Shown here: piece after piece, positions 59,927-64,000 of the stretch
Numbering within the stretch: position 1 is the first letter of the stretch
How the letters are laid out: each line of letters begins with the position of its first letter
NCBI RefSeq assembly: GCF_039822625.1
Contig: NZ_JBDLLG010000007.1
Coordinates: 1 to 64,000 of the forward strand
DNA length: 64,000 nucleotides
Direction of reading: 5' to 3'
Origin: Marinimicrobium locisalis
Lineage (GTDB): Bacteria; Pseudomonadota; Gammaproteobacteria; Pseudomonadales; Cellvibrionaceae
Translations under genes and position numbers: made by a program
The notes under the pieces: model-generated
Databases searched by the model: none
The model's input: only the letters and a program-made list of their open reading frames with translations
What the model was told of the DNA's origin: nothing

Positions 59927-60625
59927 ATGCCAAAGATAGACGAGAAGCTCCACAATGTCACCGCCCGGCTGATCACCGCCGCCGAAACGGCCGGACGCGA
60001 CCCGGCCCACGTGGGGCTGGTGGCCGTCAGCAAAACCCAGCCCGCCGAGGCGGTTGAGGCCGCCTATCGAGCCGGCCAGCGACGTTTCGGGGAAAACTAC
60101 TTGCAGGAGGCGCTGGACAAGCAGGCCGCGCTGGGCGAGCTCACGGAGCTGGAGTGGCACTTTATCGGCCCGATTCAATCGAACAAGACCCGGGCCATCG
60201 CCGAGCACTTTCAGTGGGTGCACAGCGTGGACCGGGAAAAAATCGCCCGGCGCCTGAGCGAGCAGCGGCCGGACTCATTGCCCCCGCTACAGGTCTGCCT
60301 GCAGGTTAACCTGGACGATGAGCAGAGCAAATCCGGCGTGACCCTCGCGCAGCTTCCCGAACTCGCCCGGGCCGTGGATGCCATGCCCCGCCTGCGGCTG
60401 CGTGGGCTCATGGCCATACCCGCGCCCCGTGAGACGCGGGTGGAGCAGCGGGCCAGTTTCGCCCGCCTGCGCACCGCCCTGGAGGCCCTGCGCGAAGAGG
60501 GCATGGCGCTGGACACCCTGTCCATGGGGATGTCCGCCGACCTGGAAGCGGCCGTTGCCGAGGGGGCCACCCTGGTGCGGGTGGGCACCGACATTTTCGG
60601 GCCGCGCCAGAAGCCTTCGGCCTGA
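59927..60625 (+). CDS. yggS: PLP homeostasis protein YggS
   Basis: A 232-residue PLP-binding TIM-barrel protein. The PLP-binding Lys is in LVAVSKTQPAEA (about residue 36), and the phosphate/His region includes FGENYLQEA, WHFIGPIQSNKTR and LSMGMSADLEAAVAEGATLVRVGTDIFG. It controls cellular PLP levels and has no catalytic activity known. The next genes are proC and yggT, a widespread order. Confidence 0.95.
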   Translation: MPKIDEKLHNVTARLITAAETAGRDPAHVGLVAVSKTQPAEAVEAAYRAGQRRFGENYLQEALDKQAALGELTELEWHFIGPIQSNKTRAIAEHFQWVHSVDREKIARRLSEQRPDSLPPLQVCLQVNLDDEQSKSGVTLAQLPELARAVDAMPRLRLRGLMAIPAPRETRVEQRASFARLRTALEALREEGMALDTLSMGMSADLEAAVAEGATLVRVGTDIFGPRQKPSA

Positions 60626-60674
60626 ACGCCCTCGGGCGCCGACACTTACACAAGACCCAACAACAGGAACAGGT

Positions 60675-61502
60675 ATGACTGAGCAGCGTTACCCCAAACT
60701 CGCCTTCATCGGCGCCGGCAACATGGCTCGCAGCATCATCGGCGGCCTGGTGCAGGAAGGCTATCCCGCCGAGAAAATTCGCGCCAGCGCCCGCACCGAG
60801 GAAACCCTCGCCCGCCTGAGCGAGGATTTCGGCACTGGCACGGGAAGCAACCACGGCATCGCTCAGTGGGCGGAAGTGATCGTGCTGGCGGTCAAACCCC
60901 AAGCCATGAAAGCCGTCGCGGAGGACCTGAGCCCCAGCCTGACGCACCGCCCGCTACTGATTTCCATTGCCGCCGGCATTGATGCAGAGAGCCTCGGCCG
61001 CTGGCTGGGGGAAGAGCAAGCCATTATCCGCTGCATGCCCAATACCCCCTCCTTGGTTAAAGCCGGGGCCAGCGGGCTCTATGCCAACCGCCATACCACG
61101 GACATTCAGCGCCGGCAGGCCGAGCAAATAATGGCTGCCGTTAGCCGGGTGCAGTGGCTCGATGACGAGGCATTGATGGATGCCCTGACAGCGGTGTCCG
61201 GCTCCGGCCCGGCCTATTTCTTTCTGGTGATGGAATCCATGATCGATGCCGGCGTCCAATTGGGCCTGGACCGCGAAACCGCGACCGAGCTGACCCTGCA
61301 GACCGCCCTGGGGGCCGCTACCCTGGCCCAAGGCAGCGATGTGGGCGTGGATGAGCTGCGCCGTCGGGTAATGTCACCGGGCGGCACCACCGAGGCAGCG
61401 ATCGCCTCGTTTGAACAGAATAAGCTGCGCGAGACGTTCCAAAGCGCCATGACCGCCTGTGCCGAGCGCTCCGCCGAACTGGCCCGCGAATTGGGCCGGT
61501 AA
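60675..61502 (+). CDS. proC: Pyrroline-5-carboxylate reductase
   Basis: A 275-residue NAD(P)H-dependent enzyme for the last step of proline synthesis. N-terminal Rossmann motif FIGAGNMARSIIGG, IRCMPNTPSLV, then the C-terminal signature ALTAVSGSGPAYFFLVMESMIDAGVQLGL and MSPGGTTEAAI. ATG 60675. It follows yggS by about 50 nt. Confidence 0.97.
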   Translation: MTEQRYPKLAFIGAGNMARSIIGGLVQEGYPAEKIRASARTEETLARLSEDFGTGTGSNHGIAQWAEVIVLAVKPQAMKAVAEDLSPSLTHRPLLISIAAGIDAESLGRWLGEEQAIIRCMPNTPSLVKAGASGLYANRHTTDIQRRQAEQIMAAVSRVQWLDDEALMDALTAVSGSGPAYFFLVMESMIDAGVQLGLDRETATELTLQTALGAATLAQGSDVGVDELRRRVMSPGGTTEAAIASFEQNKLRETFQSAMTACAERSAELARELGR

Positions 61503-61543
61503 ACGATTTGAACTGCGAGATTTGACCTGCGAGAGGAAACGCC

Positions 61544-62134
61544 ATGTCTACCTCGGCTGAAATTGCCATTTATATTATCCGCACACTGGGCTCCTTGTAC
61601 CTGTTGCTGATTTTGCTTCGCTTTTTGTTCCAACTGGTGCGGGCCGATTTTTACAACCCCGTGTCCCAGTTCGTGGCAAAGGCCACCAACCCCCTGCTGC
61701 TACCTCTGCGCAAGGTCATTCCCGGCGTGTTCGGGATCGACCTGGCGGCGCTGGTCCTGGCGCTGGCGGTTCAATGGCTGCTGATTCAGCTGGTTCTGGT
61801 CATCGCCGGCCTCGGTTTTCTGAACCCACTGGTGACCATTGCCTGGTCCGCCGTGGGGCTTTTGTCCGTGGTTATTTCCATTTATTTCTGGGGTCTGATC
61901 ATTTCCATCATCGCCAGTTGGGTGGCGCCATTCAGCCAACAACCGGCGCTGATCCTGGTCCGCCAGTTGGTCGCCCCGATCATGGCACCCTTCCAGAAGC
62001 TGATTCCCCCACTCGGCGGAATCGACATCACCCCGATTTTTGCCTTTATGGTTCTGCACATTCTGAACCGCTATCTGATACCCGCGCTGGGCCAGTCGGT
62101 AGGAATGCCCGGGGGCCTGGTGATTGGCATTTAA
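61544..62134 (+). CDS. yggT: YggT family membrane protein
   Basis: A 196-residue protein with two YggT repeats, each with a pair of hydrophobic helices and a conserved segment (FYNPVSQFVAKATNPLLLPLRKVIPG and ALILVRQLVAPIMAPFQKLIPPLGGIDITPI). Related to osmotic or K+ uptake phenotypes in other bacteria; the mechanism is unknown. ATG 61544 follows GAGAGGA. Confidence 0.92.
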   Translation: MSTSAEIAIYIIRTLGSLYLLLILLRFLFQLVRADFYNPVSQFVAKATNPLLLPLRKVIPGVFGIDLAALVLALAVQWLLIQLVLVIAGLGFLNPLVTIAWSAVGLLSVVISIYFWGLIISIIASWVAPFSQQPALILVRQLVAPIMAPFQKLIPPLGGIDITPIFAFMVLHILNRYLIPALGQSVGMPGGLVIGI

Positions 62135-62286
62135 ATCATCTAGCGTCAGATCAATAAACAACCGTTTATCCGCGTCAACGCCCGCTGGCACCTGCGGGGG
62201 CTGGCGCCGAAGGACGAATCGTAGTCAAATAGCATGCCAAAATAAAAAATCTATTTTTCAACGCGTCAGGACACAGGGCCAACCCC

Positions 62287-64000
62287 ATGGACACTCGAGC
62301 ACTGTATCGGCATATGAGCCACTATCACCTCTGGCGGCAGGACCTCAGCCAGCGGTTACATCGTTTTGAACACTGGATTAACAACCACGGACTGGTCAGC
62401 GACGAGGTGCGCCAATGCCTCGGTCAAGCCCGCCAGCTATTGGGGGATAACAGCTTTACCCTCGTGTGCGTGGGGGAGTTCTCCCGAGGAAAGACCGAGC
62501 TGATCAACGCCCTTTTGATGGACGAGCGAGGCCAGCGCACCCTCCCCTCCACCCCCGGTCGCACCACCATGTGCCCCACGGAAATCTACTGCGACCCCGA
62601 GCGGCCCAACTGTCTGCGGTTACTCCCCATCGAAACCCGGCGAAGCAAGGCCGGCCTGGAGCGCTTCAAGCGCATCCCCCAAAACTGGATCACGCTACCC
62701 CTCGATCCGACTGACCCGGAAGCCATGAGAGCCACCCTTAGCGAAGTCTCGGCCAGCCGTTGGGTATCGGAGGAGGAAGCGCGTCATCTAGGCTTTGACG
62801 TAACCGTCCAGTCCGAGCGCAATGGTCGAGGAGAGATTGCCGTTCCCTGTTGGCGACACGCGCTGATTAGCCTGGACCACCCGTTGCTGCGCCGGGGCCT
62901 GAGAATTGTCGATACCCCTGGCCTCAATGCATTGGGGAACGAGCCCGAGCTGACACTGAAAGTCTTGCCGCGCGCCCAGGCCATCGTCTTCCTGCTCTCT
63001 GCCGATGCCGGGGTCACCGCCAGCGACATGGCGCTGTGGCGCGAGCACCTGCAAACGCTCAGCCACGAAAGGGGCACTGCGGTGCTTACCCTGCTCAACA
63101 AGGTCGACAGCCTGTGGGATGACCTCCATTCCCCCGAGCAAGTGGCGGCCAACGTGGAGTCGCTGCGCCAACTCACCGCCCGGCAGTTGGAACTAAGCCC
63201 AGAGCAAGTTCTTCCCCTCTCGGCCAAGCAGGCGTTGATTGGCCGGGCCAAGAAGGACCCGACGCGCATTGCCCAAAGCGGCTTTGAGCGGCTGGAGCGA
63301 GCCCTGGCGGAAACCGTCGAACGCAGCCGACAGCAACTGGCGGGCCAACGGTTGGTCACCGACAGCCAGACCATGATTGAGAACGTTTACTACAGCCTGA
63401 AGGGCCGTCTGGCCGACGCCCGGCAAGAATTACTGCTGGTTCAGAGCAGCTCCAAGGACGACAGTGAAGAGCTACTGACACGGCGCCGGGAGATCATTCG
63501 CCAGAAGCACCGGCAGTTTCATAAACAGGCACTGTCCCTGCGCACCAGCCAAATGCTCATCGACAAACAACGGCCCGCGCTGATGGAAGTGATCAGCCCG
63601 CAGCGGCTCACCCGGGAAATTGAGCAGACCCGCCAACGGCTGGACCAAAGCTGGACCACCATGGGGTTGTCCCGGGGCATGGCCTCGTTATTCGAGTGGC
63701 TGGACCACCAAATGGGTCACCTCGAACGGGAGGTGGATCGCACCAACCGGGTGCTGGATTCAATCTATCAAAGACCGGAAAACACCGAAGACCAGGCCCA
63801 GCGCGGCGGCAGCTATCGCCTAACCCTAGTGGAGGAGCGACGCAAGCTGCGCCAACTGAACCAGCGCGCCGACCAATTCCGAGCTGCTCTGGATAGTGTG
63901 CTGAGCCTGAAAGGCCCCTTGATTCAGCGCTTTATCGGCACCCTCGTACAAGAGGCCCGGGAACTGTGGCAGAGCCTGTATCAAACCATTGACCACTGGT
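62287..64000 (+). CDS. Dynamin-like large GTPase, 3' end beyond the window
   Basis: An open frame of 571 codons from ATG 62287 to the window edge. G motifs: P-loop GEFSRGKTEL (about residue 67), Thr switch in TPGRTTMCP, G3 DTPGLNAL (about 212), G4 LNKVD (about 270). A long helical part with many Gln/Arg heptads follows, as in the stalk of bacterial dynamin-like proteins, which remodel membranes. The ribosome site is weak and the ATG at 62314 is an alternative start. The 62135-62286 gap holds no gene. The C-terminus, where membrane-contacting segments would be, is not in the window. Confidence 0.85.
   Translation, partial: MDTRALYRHMSHYHLWRQDLSQRLHRFEHWINNHGLVSDEVRQCLGQARQLLGDNSFTLVCVGEFSRGKTELINALLMDERGQRTLPSTPGRTTMCPTEIYCDPERPNCLRLLPIETRRSKAGLERFKRIPQNWITLPLDPTDPEAMRATLSEVSASRWVSEEEARHLGFDVTVQSERNGRGEIAVPCWRHALISLDHPLLRRGLRIVDTPGLNALGNEPELTLKVLPRAQAIVFLLSADAGVTASDMALWREHLQTLSHERGTAVLTLLNKVDSLWDDLHSPEQVAANVESLRQLTARQLELSPEQVLPLSAKQALIGRAKKDPTRIAQSGFERLERALAETVERSRQQLAGQRLVTDSQTMIENVYYSLKGRLADARQELLLVQSSSKDDSEELLTRRREIIRQKHRQFHKQALSLRTSQMLIDKQRPALMEVISPQRLTREIEQTRQRLDQSWTTMGLSRGMASLFEWLDHQMGHLEREVDRTNRVLDSIYQRPENTEDQAQRGGSYRLTLVEERRKLRQLNQRADQFRAALDSVLSLKGPLIQRFIGTLVQEARELWQSLYQTIDHW

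Noticed and set aside
1..64000. CRISPR array, tRNA, rRNA, prophage or transposase genes
   Set aside because: No regularly spaced repeat set, no recognisable structural RNA and no recombinase or phage protein was seen on either strand. This is a reading by eye and not a covariance search.

Overview
The window comes from a GC-rich gammaproteobacterium, most likely a marine Cellvibrionales-type organism (Cellvibrio, Marinimicrobium or Saccharophagus relatives). Three things suggest this. The pilG-pilH-pilI-pilJ-pilK-chpA-chpB-chpC / gshB-tonB-yqgE-ruvX-pilU-pilT-yggS-proC-yggT order matches the arrangement known from Pseudomonas. The yibN-grxC-secB / gpmI-envC-ctp-yibQ cluster is gammaproteobacterial. 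Polyserine and dockerin-like tails recall polysaccharide-degrading marine bacteria. This placement is inference. No rRNA, tRNA, CRISPR array or transposase was recognised.

Layout. 1-556: the end of an integron cassette array, with a partial cassette ORF, an attC site and a small membrane-protein cassette; no integrase gene is visible. 557-955: non-coding, with a 3-copy GCGCATGCGC repeat. 956-6717 (minus): a TonB receptor followed by YnjB/YnjC/YnjF-like genes without an ATPase gene. 6758-15221: a redox and envelope block (DUF547, a TVP38-flavoprotein disulfide reductase fusion, a second disulfide reductase, an acetolactate-synthase-like enzyme, DoxX, and an ECF sigma factor with a zinc anti-sigma factor). 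15456-19572: AhpD-like protein, SulP transporter with a universal stress protein, NAD-type isocitrate dehydrogenase. 20094-22112: secreted nuclease. 22144-24187: a DUF692 (MNIO) / DUF2063 RiPP operon whose precursor carries three tandem double EGKCG motifs. 24502-34242: housekeeping genes. 34405-36293: small unknown genes in AT-richer DNA. 36297-39104: hisBHAF. 39230-41298: rsmE and unknown envelope proteins. 41336-54090: the complete Chp chemosensory system for type IV pili. 54495-62134: gshB, tonB-like, yqgE, ruvX, pilU, pilT, yggS, proC, yggT. 62287-end: a dynamin-like GTPase cut by the window edge.

Most interesting result. The same bipartite promoter-like motif, TGTAAGA(A/T)-containing -35 box, 12 nt, then CGAC(A/T), lies at exact spacing upstream of four separate transcription units on the minus strand: the TVP38-reductase/DUF547 pair (10046-10072), DoxX (14316-14342), the ECF sigma gene itself (15195-15221), and the EGKCG peptide/MNIO operon (24400-24426). 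This predicts an autoregulated ECF regulon, probably for metal or redox stress, joining the modified-peptide system to DoxX and a membrane-anchored disulfide reductase. The link is inferred from sequence only.
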